Assembly: GCA_038501195.1 (NCBI GenBank)
Contig: JBBPUQ010000009.1
Location: 806,001-870,000 of the forward strand
Source: Nemania diffusa
Lineage: Eukaryota > Ascomycota > Sordariomycetes > Xylariales > Xylariaceae
Direction: 5' to 3'
DNA: 64,000 bases
Below the pieces are notes generated by a model. The model was given only the letters and a program-made list of their open reading frames with translations, had not been told where the DNA came from and searched no databases. Below are positions 21,353 to 32,785 of this stretch, one piece after another. Both the position numbers and the translations under genes were made by a program. Numbering within the stretch: position 1 is the stretch's first letter; each line of letters opens with the position of its first letter.

Positions 21353-22884
21353 ATGAGACGTTCACTGATTCGGACCGGGGCGCGGCCGTCTGGAGATCAG
21401 CACTCAGACGCAAAGCAGGTGAGTAAAGTATGGCTATGCTACAGATTAACTCATGCTAGCTTGGGAGCGTGATAATTTGGCTTACTTAGTTTCGTGAGAT
21501 TGTGATCTGCCTTTTATCGCGTCTTGAGAATGTCACCTAGCGCAATTCAACGACTAACGGAAAGATCTTGCAGACTGACCTACAACACTCAAGACTTAAG
21601 TCCAAGCGCCGATACGATACCTTTCGTGAACCTACTGTTGACGAGCAAGAACAAGGTTCTCCAGCAAACCACAAAATCGGCCGCCATAGCGATCGTCAGC
21701 CGAAACAAGCGCGATTGACGGAGAAACCAACCAGTAAGATGTTAGGGTGTGCTACCCCCGACTCTATGGCCGAGCCATCAACAACGAAGACTACTTCAAT
21801 GACGACATCTGGTTTTGATACTCTTCAGGCCTACAAGAATGGTCTCGTTGAACCAGAATACTCCAAACCGCCCACAAATCTGCAAGATCTCCGTGCGCGG
21901 CTCTCTAGACCCCGCGAAGCCGCTTCACCTCCCGGATCACAATATAGGGGCTACGTCAATAGAGTTAGAGAAGCCGTCAACGAAGCGACTATGGTTATTG
22001 AGGTTGCCTTAAGTTTACTAAAACAGCACGAAGAGCAAGGCTACAGAAGAGCATTCAAGCAGGCATTTACAAGCTTTCCAAAAAACGTGGGGTTTAATAA
22101 TAACTTTCCTACCCCGCAACCTGGCTTTGTTGAAGGCCTTCAGATGCGACAATACGATCCGTTCTTAGTCGATGAGTATATTGACAGTGTTGTCATTGAT
22201 GAAAATGGCCCTAGTTCTTTAACTCTACCTCATATAGCCGGAGAGTGCAAAGGACGCGGAGGAGATATGGAAACAGCGAGAATGCAAAGCGCATATAATG
22301 GAGCCGCTCTTGTTTACGCTCGGAACCAGGCACTGGCGTTTATCGGGAAACCCGATCCGCCAGGTCACGCTGAAGTAACAACCTTTACCACAGATGGCTC
22401 TCATCTTAATATTTTTGCACATTATAATACTTTATCGGAACAAGACGGCACGCTTAAATACAACCAGTATCTTATCAAATCAACAAATCTTGTAAGCACT
22501 TACGAAGGATTTAAAATGGGCCGACAAGAACTCAGGAATCAGCAAGACTACGCGATGGAACGGTCATACGCCTTAAGAGACCAGCTGAAGGAGCACTGGA
22601 AACAGCTTCATGGTGGCCTACAATCTACCATCGAAGGGGCTCCTGCGTCAGGAGGAGAGCCACCTGATACGACAAAGACAGGCGGAGACAGAGATAAAGA
22701 CAGAGATGTAGATGATAACGGAGACGGAGACGAGGACGGAGATGAAGACCAGGGCGAAGATGAAGACCAGGGCGAAGAGATGGTCGAGCAGCCGCCCGAA
22801 CCCACGCCTCTGACTTCAATTAAACCGAAACGCTTGTCCAAATATAACAAGACTTCAGGTTCCCGAAATCGTTTTCTTGTGTAA
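21353..22884 (+). CDS. DUF7924 fungal protein, nuclease-fold-like
   Basis: Two exons, 21353-21418 and 21574-22884, joined in phase 0 by a GTGAGT...TTGCAG intron, give about 458 residues. The N-terminal 110 residues are basic and of low complexity. The DUF7924 core follows: AFTSFPKNVGFNNNFPTPQP, LQMRQYDPF, SLTLPHIAGECKGRGGDM (GECKG at about 245-249), ARMQSAYNGAALVYARNQAL, TTFTTDGSHLNIFAHY, YNQYLIKSTNLVS and GRQELRNQQDYA. The E-x-K in a beta-strand context resembles the PD-(D/E)XK nuclease fold, but catalysis is not shown. The tail is very acidic (Asp/Glu/Gly repeats, about 385-425) and ends with a basic stretch. Such proteins are abundant and often expanded in plant-associated fungi. The start is uncertain: 21353 is the only ATG in the first exon frame. 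Confidence 0.75.
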
Positions 22885-23969
22885 GTGAGTATTGCAGTAG
22901 TAGCAATACTCAGGAACGAAAAGCATCATCGACGGAGGGTTTCCTTCGTAGGTCATCTAGACTAAAGACTCTAAGAGAAAGATAAGTGCAAGAAATGGCT
23001 ATGGCTCTAGCACTGGTTGGAATGACGAATGAAGGCCATAGGGAGCAACAATCGAGATACTTGAATCACATTTTTGGCCCCTGACTTTGACGGGATGGAA
23101 AAGCCACCTGTCTAGGGGAGGAACTGTAATCATCATTAGTAGTGCCGGGGATTAAGGCCAGGACAAGTCTGGGTCACGGACAGAATTACGTTTTTCATAA
23201 TAATATAGCATGGACGAATAATTCATTGAGGCACTTCTTTCTATAGTTCCTGCTCTCTAACTGCTAACTACCTGAGACCCGGATCTAGGGCTTCTTATTA
23301 GTACCCCTGAAACCGCACCACCCTCCCTTGCGACACATGTGGTGAAAGTAGGTACTCAGTACTGTGAACTTTGAGAAATATATATATGTCCCGTCTAAAA
23401 TGTACTTGCCTGAAAGAGGGGAGGGGGGCTGGTTGTTTTAAGGTTCCAAATGAATCGGAGTCCTTCTAGAAGTATGGGGTATGAAGGACAGTTTATGCTC
23501 GTGATACCTTGCCTAGGTTACGTATATACGTATTATGAATGGTCTCAGCTGCCTCACAAGGCCTTTGTTAATTGAGTCATCATTGTGCCTAGTCTATTTT
23601 TAACACCACTTTCAGGGAACTCAAACGTAAGGAGTACGGTTCTAGAGAACTAGTCCCGCTGACCTAGAGAGTGAAAGATTCCTAGCCAACCCCGGATAAT
23701 AGAAAACTTGAAAGCATGATATACTAGGGCCATCAAGGTCTCCCTAAATTCTAGGGCAGCAAAGCTAATAGCTAAGGTACTAACAACAATTAAGCTTATA
23801 AAAAAGGATCTCTTAGTATTAGTGAGAGGGGGACCATGCTAAAAACGATAGAAGTACTAATTTTTCGGTACCCATCCATGTGCAATAGCTAAAGAGAGTA
23901 TGCAACAGATACTTAGAGAACAGTGAACCACAACCTTTGCCGCAGCCGAACAAAGAGTCAAGGAAGACA
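22885..23969. other. intergenic
   Basis: No gene, RNA or repeat recognised in this kilobase. Confidence 0.5.
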
Positions 23970-24299
23970 ATGGCCACATTGTCACACAACTCGACCCCTG
24001 TATCCTCGCCTCGCAAAACATACATTAGCATCTCTCCTATTCCGCCAAAGTTTGACCTGTCCTTTCCTCCCACCACCCACAGTCCGAAACAAAAGCCTTC
24101 CGATATGTCTACCCTCGCCGTATGCGTTAACTTTTTCATAGCAGCTGTTGTTCTCGGCACCTCAGTCGCTATGTCGATAGCCTCATATCAAGCAAATCTC
24201 TCAAAGTGCGAGGGTATCGCAAGAAATATGCCGACTGAGAGCTCGCGTGACGTCGAGAAGCTTGATGGTCCTGATAACGCCACATCAAAGAACCCTTAG
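23970..24299 (+). CDS. small hypothetical membrane protein
   Basis: A 109-residue frame with ATG at 23970. The first half is Ser/Pro/Thr-rich and polar (SHNSTPVSSPRK, PPTTHSPKQKPSD). One hydrophobic helix follows (about 48-66: LAVCVNFFIAAVVLGTSVAM), then a charged tail ending ATSKNP. No family recognised. The composition looks coding and the single helix is clear, but with no homology in sight it could be a chance frame or part of a larger spliced gene. Confidence 0.35.
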   Translation: MATLSHNSTPVSSPRKTYISISPIPPKFDLSFPPTTHSPKQKPSDMSTLAVCVNFFIAAVVLGTSVAMSIASYQANLSKCEGIARNMPTESSRDVEKLDGPDNATSKNP

Positions 24300-25369
24300 A
24301 GGCCGCCTCTTCGGTATTATGGCGTCGTCATCATTACTATGTTGATCTTCGTAGTCGCGGGCGCCTTAGCGTAGTTTGTCTAGGCAGGTAGGTTTGCAGC
24401 CCCGGTTTGTAGAGGTACATGATGGATCTAAGCATGCAACCTCTATAGACGAGAAATTTCATTGCTACATAGAGTGAATGCCACTCGTAAGATCTACCTC
24501 CTTTTTCTACATCCTTATCCGAGATTTAAAATAATTATCACTGTTCTACTTTCTCTAGCTGCATGATGCCGTGATTTGATTTATGAATAAAACTTTAACA
24601 GTAGGAGAACTAACGTAAAAGATTCTTTCCATCGTAGATTGAGTAAATTCGACATATTTAAACTAATTAGGTAAGGACATAAGATGGCAGCATAGAACAT
24701 GTTCTAGAAAGAGGCGCAGACTTACGAATGCACAAGCAGGTTGAAGATATGGACATCTACATTATTCGTTCTGAGTTAAGACATCAATTTTATACTATTT
24801 ATCACGTAAGACTAAGAAAGACCCAGCACGTAGTGCCAGCTCCGAAGCATGTTTACAAAAAAGAGTGTTATTCTCTTAGACCGCTATGGCAACCTGCCTA
24901 GTAATCGCCTCTGGATTCACCTGTACCTTCACGGGGGTTCCAGCAATGCCTGATTCGGAACCCAGTACGAGGCAAGAGGGATGGGATGATATAAAAATAC
25001 AGCGAGCGGCAGCAACTATAACATGCAGCTAGTAATCCTCCCCCCTGATCGAACCTAAGCCAAACGCCTTCCGGGGTATTTTCCTGTCAATGCAAATGTA
25101 TACCTCCGAGGTCCCCTTGTTAAAAATGCCTGTATCTACTTGTCTTGACCGAACGCCTACCTAACCAGAACCCAAACCGCGTGCGTGTCTAGGTAAGACA
25201 CCCGCTGATGCTAGAAGGAAATAAGGGGCCCATGATGTGGGCTGGATGACTTGGGGAATATGTACATAAGAAGAGTTATCAATCTGTGTTTGGCCTATGT
25301 GCCCTTGTGGGATGGGTGGCCTGGGAAGTAGGCTTCGTAGGCCCTACTCTTAGCTCTTGGCTCGTGTGC
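24300..25369. other. intergenic
   Basis: No gene recognised between the small membrane protein and the DUF7492 gene, which end towards each other. Confidence 0.5.
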
Positions 25370-26596
25370 TTAGTAGCCGTGGAAGCCCCGTCGCGTGTGG
25401 CCGGTGACGCGGGCAGCTCTAACCTTCAGGAACCCGTGGACGGATGTGACTGGGACCAACGACGTCGGGAACGAGTTCACAGCGGAGGTGACGGTTTGCT
25501 TAGTTGTGGCAGCGGTGGCGGTGGTAAATGTAGACGGCTTCTTAGTAGTCAATGCAGATGACTGTGCAGTGGTAGCCTGTCCGTCGCCATCATCACCATC
25601 ACCCATAGTGACGGTTTGGTACTCAGTGACGGTCGCAGGCTCCGCAGTAACAGTGACAGTCTTAACGTGGCCGTGGCTCTTACTACTAGATGAACTGGTC
25701 GGGCTTGCGCCGCTTGAAGCAGTAGGAGTCGCCTCATCAAGGCCGGTGGGTGCAGGGGGGCTGCTGGTACCGATGCCGAGCGCCGTCGCCTCAATGAGGC
25801 TGTGTACTTGCGATGAGATGGCCGCGCTCTGGATATCGGCGTTACTGTTGCTGAACTTAATGATAGACTCGCTCCTAGATGATGCAGTGAGGTTGATCTG
25901 CGCACATGTGGTGTAGATTTCCGTCACATTCTGGGTGTTGGAGATGATTCTCGGCCAATTCCAAACCCACATCAAGGTATATGTGCCTGTGGAAGGCAAG
26001 TCGGTCGGTAGCTGAAGGTCTGTTTGGCAGGGTAACTGGTTGACCCCAAATTTGGCTTGTCGCTCCTCGGCGATGGCATTTCCTGGGGCATCCTGGAAGC
26101 ACTGGCCATCATCAAAATAATGGGTAGCAATAAGCTTGCCTTTTTGGTTCCCACCCTTGCCGTCAGCGGTCCACGAGTTCAATACGTCATTGATGCCATC
26201 GGAATCTTGGTGCTCCATGGTACCATAGACGTACACATTGCCGCCGCGATAAGGCCGTGGCGTCAAGTCCGGCTGCGTGACGTGACCATTCTCTTGATAT
26301 TGCATTGCGATATAGTCGCCCGCACCAGCTTGAAGAGGGGGGTACTGGGCAGTGTTGCTTGATGACAGCGGCTTGCAGACAGCCGGGTTCGTTGAGGTGT
26401 CTAGTATCTTGGTCTGGTGCTGCTCATCGGTTATTCCTTGACTTCGGGGAAGGTAGCCGATAGGGTAGCCTGGCTGTCCGGTAAAGGTCCCACTGGAGCC
26501 GATGTGGTAGAGAAATTCAACCCAGGTGTGGGCATTAACGGTTGGTGCTGCAGCCAGCAGCGAGATGGCGGCGACATTGACGCCCTTTAGACGCAT
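25370..26596 (-). CDS. secreted DUF7492 protein, LPMO-like N-terminal His
   Basis: A single open frame of 408 residues from the ATG at 26596; the frame continues upstream but the signal peptide fixes this start. The signal peptide (1-22, ending TVNA) is followed directly by His23 in HTWVEFLYHIG. Family marks: GQPGYPIGYLPRS, YPPLQAGAGDYIAMQYQENGHV with His105, RGGNVYVYG, LNSWTADGKGGN, YFDDGQC, LPCQTDLQLP, GTYTLMWVWNWP and EIYTTCAQI. A mature N-terminal His plus a second conserved His and an aromatic residue is the copper histidine-brace pattern of lytic polysaccharide monooxygenases, but oxidase activity is not established for this family as far as I know. The last third (about 270-385) is Ser/Thr-rich, probably O-glycosylated, and there is no GPI-type tail. 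Likely a secreted cell-wall or substrate-acting protein. Confidence 0.8.
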   Translation of the reverse strand: MRLKGVNVAAISLLAAAPTVNAHTWVEFLYHIGSSGTFTGQPGYPIGYLPRSQGITDEQHQTKILDTSTNPAVCKPLSSSNTAQYPPLQAGAGDYIAMQYQENGHVTQPDLTPRPYRGGNVYVYGTMEHQDSDGINDVLNSWTADGKGGNQKGKLIATHYFDDGQCFQDAPGNAIAEERQAKFGVNQLPCQTDLQLPTDLPSTGTYTLMWVWNWPRIISNTQNVTEIYTTCAQINLTASSRSESIIKFSNSNADIQSAAISSQVHSLIEATALGIGTSSPPAPTGLDEATPTASSGASPTSSSSSKSHGHVKTVTVTAEPATVTEYQTVTMGDGDDGDGQATTAQSSALTTKKPSTFTTATAATTKQTVTSAVNSFPTSLVPVTSVHGFLKVRAARVTGHTRRGFHGY

Positions 26597-29500
26597 CTTC
26601 GTAAAATACAGGATTTTGGTGTGGTAAAAAGTGGAAGTCGGTTCGTGGTCTCGCCAGCGAGACCGAGGAGAAGGGAAAGAGAAGATAGGGTAGTGTAACT
26701 TAGTACCGCATGCGTAACCGTCAGTGTTGAGTTCCTGAATAGATAGGTTGTTGAGGGGTTGTGGGAGCGTGCGGTGTTCAGAAAAAGAGGAGTGAAGAAG
26801 AAAAGAGGAGAAATAATTAAAGTTTGTAGTCAAAAATGGGGTAAATAATATGAGAGAAGTGACCGAAGATGTTTGTAAACAGATGTTTCTCTGAGTAAGT
26901 CTGGAAATAAGAAAAACCGAGTTCTTTGTGCCGGTCTAGACTCGCATAGCAAAACGTGCTAAACAATAGATAGAACCTCTTAGTTGAGAAACAACGGGTA
27001 ATCAACTAAGCCACTTGTTTGCCTTGCGCTAAATCGAGGGCGCCGGCGCCGGAGACAATGGTCGCAGGAGTTCCAAAAGAAAAAGAAGTGTTTATGTGCG
27101 CTGTGCTTTGTATCCTGTACGTATGCACATGTAAGAATATGTGTGGTGAGAAAAGAAAGGTAGATAGTGCGTAGAATATAAGATGCCAAGAGGTAGTATT
27201 GCTGTAACAAGTGAAGGGCGACGAACTACCTACTGCAGGAGCTTGGCGATCAATCATGGACACGGGAGCGGAATATGGTTGCGGTGAGCCGCCTTCTTAT
27301 TATTGCAGCCTCTATCTCTTCTCTTGCTGCTGCATGGGTCTGGTCTGGCTACGGTCAACGTGAAGCTAGGCTTTTCCTCCCTGTGGGCTTTCGGAACAAG
27401 GAAATGACAAATTCCGAGGCGCAGAGGCGCAGAGGTGCTAACAGAAGGTCAAAAGTAGCCCTACCTCTAATTTTACACAGTTGGGCTATGTGGAATCAGA
27501 CTCGTGACGCTGTGCGTTGCGGGTCTCGTTGCTATCAGGTTCAATTTTCGAATAGGGCCCCAGGCAAATATTATCACTTCCGTGGTCTTTGACCGGGATT
27601 GTTTCCTGGAAAGGAATGATGTGGGGCATGATGCGATGCTGTTTACCAGAGTATTCGGGACTGTCAGATACACGACAGGCCAAAAATATTTCTTCTATTG
27701 AAGTGGGCTGTTTGAGTTGGTATGGTATACGCGCCAGCGCTTGGAGCTAGATCCGCTGTTTGGGTATCGTGAGGTTGAGTAGGTTTAACGGTACATGGTT
27801 TGCTGTGCAAGGATGCAGAGCCGAGACCAACCCAAATTCAGCCTTAATGAGATGCTGATTGGCCACCGCCACTCCAAGGTGCAACTGCTTGCAGGGGTCA
27901 TCAGGGGCTCCGCGCGGGTAGATCAAGTAGGTATACTTATAGTGCTGTGCATACACTACAAGCGCACGGGCCCATCCGCTATAGAATGTGTAACTTGTGT
28001 GTAACTTTTATTGTGATTAAGTTAATATTTTGATGCCTTACCCAGATTTGGTACTTAACTGTACCTTCCATCGATGCCTGTACCTGCATGGCTTCTACAT
28101 TTAGCCTTTCGTTGGAGGTACCTCCCCAAGCACCCCACTTACCTATACCTGTAGCCGGTAAGTATTGTAGGTACCTATCTAGGTGTCCTACTTCTGGCTT
28201 CTCGTTGCGCCCAAGTCTCCGCCCAAAACTCTTCGGCATGTTCTCCGCCAACCAATCTCTGTAGTATTTGCGTTTTGTAACCAACTCGAGGCCGCATAAA
28301 TGTACTAGAAGCCCATCCAACCTGTGGCGGCTATCTCTACGGCCACATTCTAAGGCCCTTTTCTATTATCAAACGCCTCAGTTTTCAGAGCTCTTGTTAG
28401 AAATCAGTCGGTCGGTCATCTTGGCCTGGACAGTGGAAATTGTGTGAAGATGCGCGCGTCTACGCCAAATCAAAAATATGGGTCTAACAACGCTCATGCT
28501 CCACCGCAGCGTCAATTTTTATTTTAACAAGAGACAGCGCTTCTTATTTTCCTACCTTTGTTCCCTTATTCATGCTCACATTCAAAAACTAGCAATCCCT
28601 GATAATCGTGCAGAGGTATACCAAGGACGGATCATGGATCATTTTCTCGCATTAAGTAGCTCTTTCTTGAGGGTGTCCTAGACATCCCTTGGGTGTTTGC
28701 CACCCTCTTTCACTTTCATGTCTGAGATTCCCTAGCAGTCCTTTCTGCTCTATCAGGCGACTGTGCAAGGTGGGCTGTTTAATCACTTTAAGATAGAAGC
28801 GATTTAGGCTATTCATTGACAGGGAGCATCTAGGTAGTTAGGTACAGGTAACCTATGCAAAACATGTTCGTTTGATCTTCTCTATTTTGTGCATCTAGTG
28901 CAAACACTTATAGGTCCATCTTTTATTATCAATATTATACATTATCTCTGTAAGATAGCTCGCTAAGATCGTGTTCATGCGATTAGCGACGTCGGTTGCA
29001 TCCGAAGCGACATTGAATTTGACCTCGTCCTGGCTTTAGATAGGTCCGAGAAGCGAGCGGCTAACGCGCGCGTAGTGGGCAGTTGGACCCGGCCGTCAGC
29101 TGCCGCCCAGGCAATCTCACCAGGCCATTCCCTAGGTACTTAACCCCAACATAAGACCGGGCCTTATTTCTTGCCGACAATTCATTTCGCTTCTGCTTCA
29201 AATAATGAGCCGAACAAGAATAATTGCGCAAAATGAACCCCGTGTCTAACCCATCGCCGTCATCGACTTCTACCTACCCTCCACCCTCCACGGTCGTGAC
29301 GTTTGTGGTTTCAGAGTACTGATGATCGCCCTTGGCCCTTCGATATTTATTCCTTGTTCATCTGCCACCATGAAGCCACCCCCGGACGATCATTCACCCC
29401 AGCGATCACGCTAAGCCCTATTAGCTGCCACTTTAGAATCTAGATACCTTACAATATTACGCGTACGCATAGATGCATCTGTTTTTCCTAGTACATCAGC

Positions 29501-29712
29501 TGGTATTCAAAGCACCCGATCATTTAAAATTCTCCATAAAAATTGGTGTTACAATGCTCTCATTTGTTGTTGGCATGTGCAAGAGAAAGATAAATTTACG
29601 TGGCTGACATTGATGTTTGTCTCACCTTAAAAAGGTTTCCACCAATCTTCAATCTTTTCGATAGAACAGTTGCAGGGGTTAGTATCTTTTATCCATCCTT
29701 TAGGTAAAAGCT
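26597..29712. other. long intergenic, no supported gene
   Basis: Three kilobases without a gene I can defend. A frame at 27275-27592 begins with a signal-like stretch but continues without conserved features. A 29-residue Ser/Pro-rich frame near 29233 is probably chance. Composition is ordinary. Confidence 0.45.
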
Positions 29713-29932
29713 ATGGCTAGGACCAGAGCTTCGGTATTACAGTCTTACTACGTTAAGACGCCAGCTGAATCATTTGACGTCAAAGAATCTCAGACGCCGC
29801 CACCTGCGAGTGACCTAGCTCTCCATAAATCAATTAGGCTTAGGGATGCGTAAGTTCTGTTTCAACAACCGTAATTCATTTCCATACAATAGAGGGATAA
29901 CTTCAACTCCTTCGGCCATACCTAGGTATTAG
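29713..29932 (+). CDS. possible short two-exon gene or gene fragment
   Basis: ATG at 29713 opens a 46-codon frame of coding-like composition (MARTRASVLQSYYVKTPAES...). It runs into a canonical GTAAGT donor at 29850. The acceptor at 29892 restores the frame for 13 more residues before TAG at 29930, giving about 58 residues (exons 29713-29849 and 29893-29932). No family recognised. It could be the surviving first exon of a decayed gene, or chance. Confidence 0.2.
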
Positions 29933-30026
29933 GCTAACCCTTCCTCCCTAACCTTCATTTCACATGTCAATAATCACTTATTACAGCTTATCTACGCAAT
30001 GTATCACATCACGTGATGACTCGTCT

Positions 30027-30111
30027 GCCCGCTTGGCTAAGTGGTATAGCGTGTCACTAGTACTAACTAGATGTCATGACAAGATCAGCGGTTCGATTCC
30101 GCTAGTGGGCA
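30027..30111 (+). tRNA. tRNA-Thr(AGT) with a 13 base intron
   Basis: The full cloverleaf can be drawn. The acceptor strand GCCCGCT pairs with AGTGGGC (one G-T), with discriminator A. The D arm is GGCTAAGTGGTATAGC-like. The anticodon stem TGTCA/TGACA (30052-30056 and 30077-30081) encloses loop CTAGTA...A with anticodon AGT at 30059-30061. The intron 30063-30075 lies one base after the anticodon, the standard nuclear position. The T arm is AGCGG-TTCGATT-CCGCT. A poly-T run follows at about 30116. Confidence 0.9.
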
Positions 30112-30248
30112 ATACTTTTTCCTCTCTCCTTTTTCTTTAACAGGTCATAGACATGGATACGCACTATCAGAAAGAACATTGCTATCGATATAGTCTGAAT
30201 TAATTTTTAATAGTGAGCCGAGAAAACGGGTCAATTCGAGCTAAACAG

Positions 30249-31323
30249 TCAAAACAGAGCCGCCAATAACCACATCGAAAGTAATAACGTAGAGACAAAC
30301 GGCCGCGCATGAGCAAACCCAAGCCCCGCACTGGGCAAATCGGACTTGGCGTGTACGAGCACCACGGCCGGGATGTAGGTGAAGGCGGACACCTGCGAGA
30401 CTCGGACCGTCGTCGTCGTGGGCTCGATCTTCTGCACCTCGGTCACCGACACGACCCGCGTGACAAGCCACAGCGGCGACGGCGCCGTCGCGAGCACCGT
30501 CGTGGCGGAGACGGTCGTGAGGTCCTCGCTTGGCGTGGGGTAAACGCAGTAACTCACCGATGATGGCTCTGTTGGAAGTGGTGTACTGGGGAGGGGTGAG
30601 TAGCACGCGCCCAGGCGGTCTCCTGTGTATTGGCTTCAAGGACACGCGAGGGAGAGGTTAGCGGGTTGTCATACGTGGAAGTTCAACGGCACCGCTATGG
30701 CAGAGACCAAGCGGATACCAAGGCCACTTACTCGGGACAGCACATCACGAGCGTGTTAGACAGCGCAAGGATATTCTGATAATCGGTATTATGGGCAATT
30801 GCGCCCGAGCCGGTTACATTCGGCGTACCCGATACGGTACCCTCGTGTCGTGTGATGTGCGCGGCTTCGGTCCAGGATTCGGGACAGTATATACCGGGCG
30901 AAAAGTAATTTAACACGGCGGTCTTCGTCTTGAAGATGTCGCTGTTCTCTGAATTCCACCTGTCGGCGGAAGGAAAGCAGGCATCGCCATAAGGTTGAAT
31001 AGAACATGTTGGATATCCTGACGCATCGAACCCGAGAGACGAAGCATAGTAGCCGTCCAGATCTAATGTACGTTAGATGTCGTGCTCTAGGGCTAGCTAG
31101 TCTTGAGATGTGCGAGCGGGTAGCGAGGTTAGGCTAAGCCAAACGGAACATCGTCGTCTCCAAGCCTTCAAACGGCTCTAGGATAGTGCTTACAGCCAAA
31201 AGCTATCGCATTAGTTGCGTTTGTGCAGGACGGCGCCGGTGTGAATGTTGTGGTCAAGGGTCCGTAGTTAGACCCAGTACGTGTGGGAAATTCGAAGACA
31301 ACAGAGGTATGCGTGACCGACAT
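30249..31323 (-). CDS. Cys-containing Thr/Ser-rich protein with hydrophobic C-terminal tail
   Basis: Three exons on the minus strand, 31323-31194, 31062-30732 and 30633-30249, give about 281 residues with consistent phases. The N-terminal part reads FTPAPSC, LDGYYASSLGFDASGYPTCSIQPYGDACFPS (broken here by me only for length), then FKTKTAVLNYFSPGIYCPESW, LSNTLVMCCPDQYTGDRLGAC. These Cys-rich CSIQPYGDAC and GIYCPESW...CCP segments are typical of a family of fungal surface proteins of unknown function. Thr/Ser-rich sequence follows (TTVSATTVLATAPSP, IEPTTTTV), then a C-terminal hydrophobic stretch FVSTLLLSMWLLAALF that could be a membrane anchor or GPI signal. There is no clear signal peptide. 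Function unknown; family membership is from memory. Confidence 0.7.
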
Positions 31324-32139
31324 TTTGTTTATAGCCGACTATCTAGTTACATATGTTTAAGGCCGAGCGTTATGATCGCTGTACACTGTATGTAGATGGT
31401 TATTTATACTCTAGGCCATTTTTGGACCCTCCAAGTCATGCTTGCTTGCTTCGAATCAGGGCTGTTGAAACTTATATGTAGACAATCAGAATGCGGCGCA
31501 GCACATCAGGCGTCCACGATGTATAGTTCCTTATCCAATCGCTCCCCCATGTCGGTTCTTGCAGATTGAGGTTAAACGAGGCTTATTGAGTCTTGGCACG
31601 CTCGATTCAGTAGTTGTAGTAAACAAGTGCCATTCTAATCGAGCGGTCGATTTCAGCGATACGCCGTATAGGAGGCTCTTATCTTTCTATTTCCTTTATT
31701 ATTAGTTTTTTTGCGGTTTAGCACGTATAACACTATTTGCGGACGAGCGTGCGTTGACGTGTTATTCTAAAATCAAAGACATAAGGGCTTAGGAGATTAT
31801 ATATAGTTCGCAACTGCCAAAGCGAGGCGGGATTAAATAGCTAATGGCATCTTCCCAGATTTTTTGGGTTTAGAAAGATACATATATACGGAGGCATCGC
31901 AGACGGACCGCGCCGTCTGGATATGCTTTCCTCCGGCCCTCTCCATCTCCGCCCTATCCGCGAAGATCCCAAGACATAGTCCGGTGTCGCTCAAGGCTCA
32001 ATAGTAAATGGCAACTACATTGAGGGGATCCCCTCCCATTCTCTGGATGGTCAATAATGCCACATCTTGAAGCGTCCAAAGCAGTACACAGGCAAGCGCA
32101 CACAAGACAGCGAAACGAGTTGCACACACAAGTGACATC
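31324..32139. other. intergenic
   Basis: No gene recognised. The strand-shared open frames here are short and unsupported. Confidence 0.45.
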
Positions 32140-32785
32140 ATGTCGTCTACCCTAACACCGCAACCCAGGGTTCGGACCCAGTCAGCATCGCCATACTCGG
32201 CTTCGGATGCCTCATCAGCCGCCGGCACACCGGCCACGTTCTCGCCAACCCCTCGTGGCCCTTCTCGACGGTGCGCCAAGCGCTCCTAACCTCGCCGTCT
32301 AGATAGCCCCTAGCGTGCCCTGCTCCCTGAGCGTCGCTGAGATGCTCTCCGCCGCTGATCGCTTGGCTGTAGAAGCTGCGATCGTGTGCACGCCAAACGC
32401 GCACCACGTACCCGTGGCGCTGGAGCTGGCGGACGAGGCCGAGACCAAGGGACAGTCGCAAGGAGAGCCCGTTGATGTTTATCGTATATTCGGTACACAT
32501 GGGACCCTTAGCGTTCCGGATATGACGCTCTAGACATGCGGGGATGAGGCTCGAAGCTGGGAATACTAGCTTAATGTCTAGCATATGGAATGGGATGATA
32601 ACCCTCGTGTTCCCTTTGATCGCTAGCTCGACTACTTTATCGCCATCGTCAGAGGCAAGGTCTCCATCGAGAATGGACTAGGCTGTACTGGCGAAGAGGG
32701 ACTTAGAGTCATTGTAGTATGCGAGGCCGTCATAAAGGGGTTAGATGATGGAGAAGGGGGCAGGGTGGTCGTTGATACTTATTGA
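32140..32785 (+). pseudogene. Gfo/Idh/MocA NAD(P)-dependent oxidoreductase, RIP-type pseudogene
   Basis: Three pieces of the family are readable. The N-terminal Rossmann start (from 32181) is VSIAILGFG...RRHTGHVLANPS, in a different frame from the likely ATG at 32140. From 32315 comes SVAEML...LAVEAAIVCTPNAHHVPVALEL. The C-terminal part follows in the same frame: DVYRIFGTHGTLSVPDMTL, then stops, then LDYFIAIVRGKV, CTGEEGLRVIVVCEAVIKGL and a final stop at 32783. TAG stops at 32531, 32567, 32579 and 32624 sit where Trp (first) and Gln (others) would fit, so all are one C-to-T step on one strand or the other. The catalytic EKP region and about 200 residues of the middle are deleted, and at least two frameshifts are present. 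Intact relatives have about 350-400 residues. Confidence 0.75.

Noticed and set aside
27275..27592. Possible small secreted protein (signal-like start)
   Set aside because: Only the first 20 residues look like a signal; the remainder lacks Cys pattern or conservation and overlaps other equal frames.
29233..29322. 29-residue Ser/Pro-rich frame
   Set aside because: Too short and of low complexity; no splice partner found.
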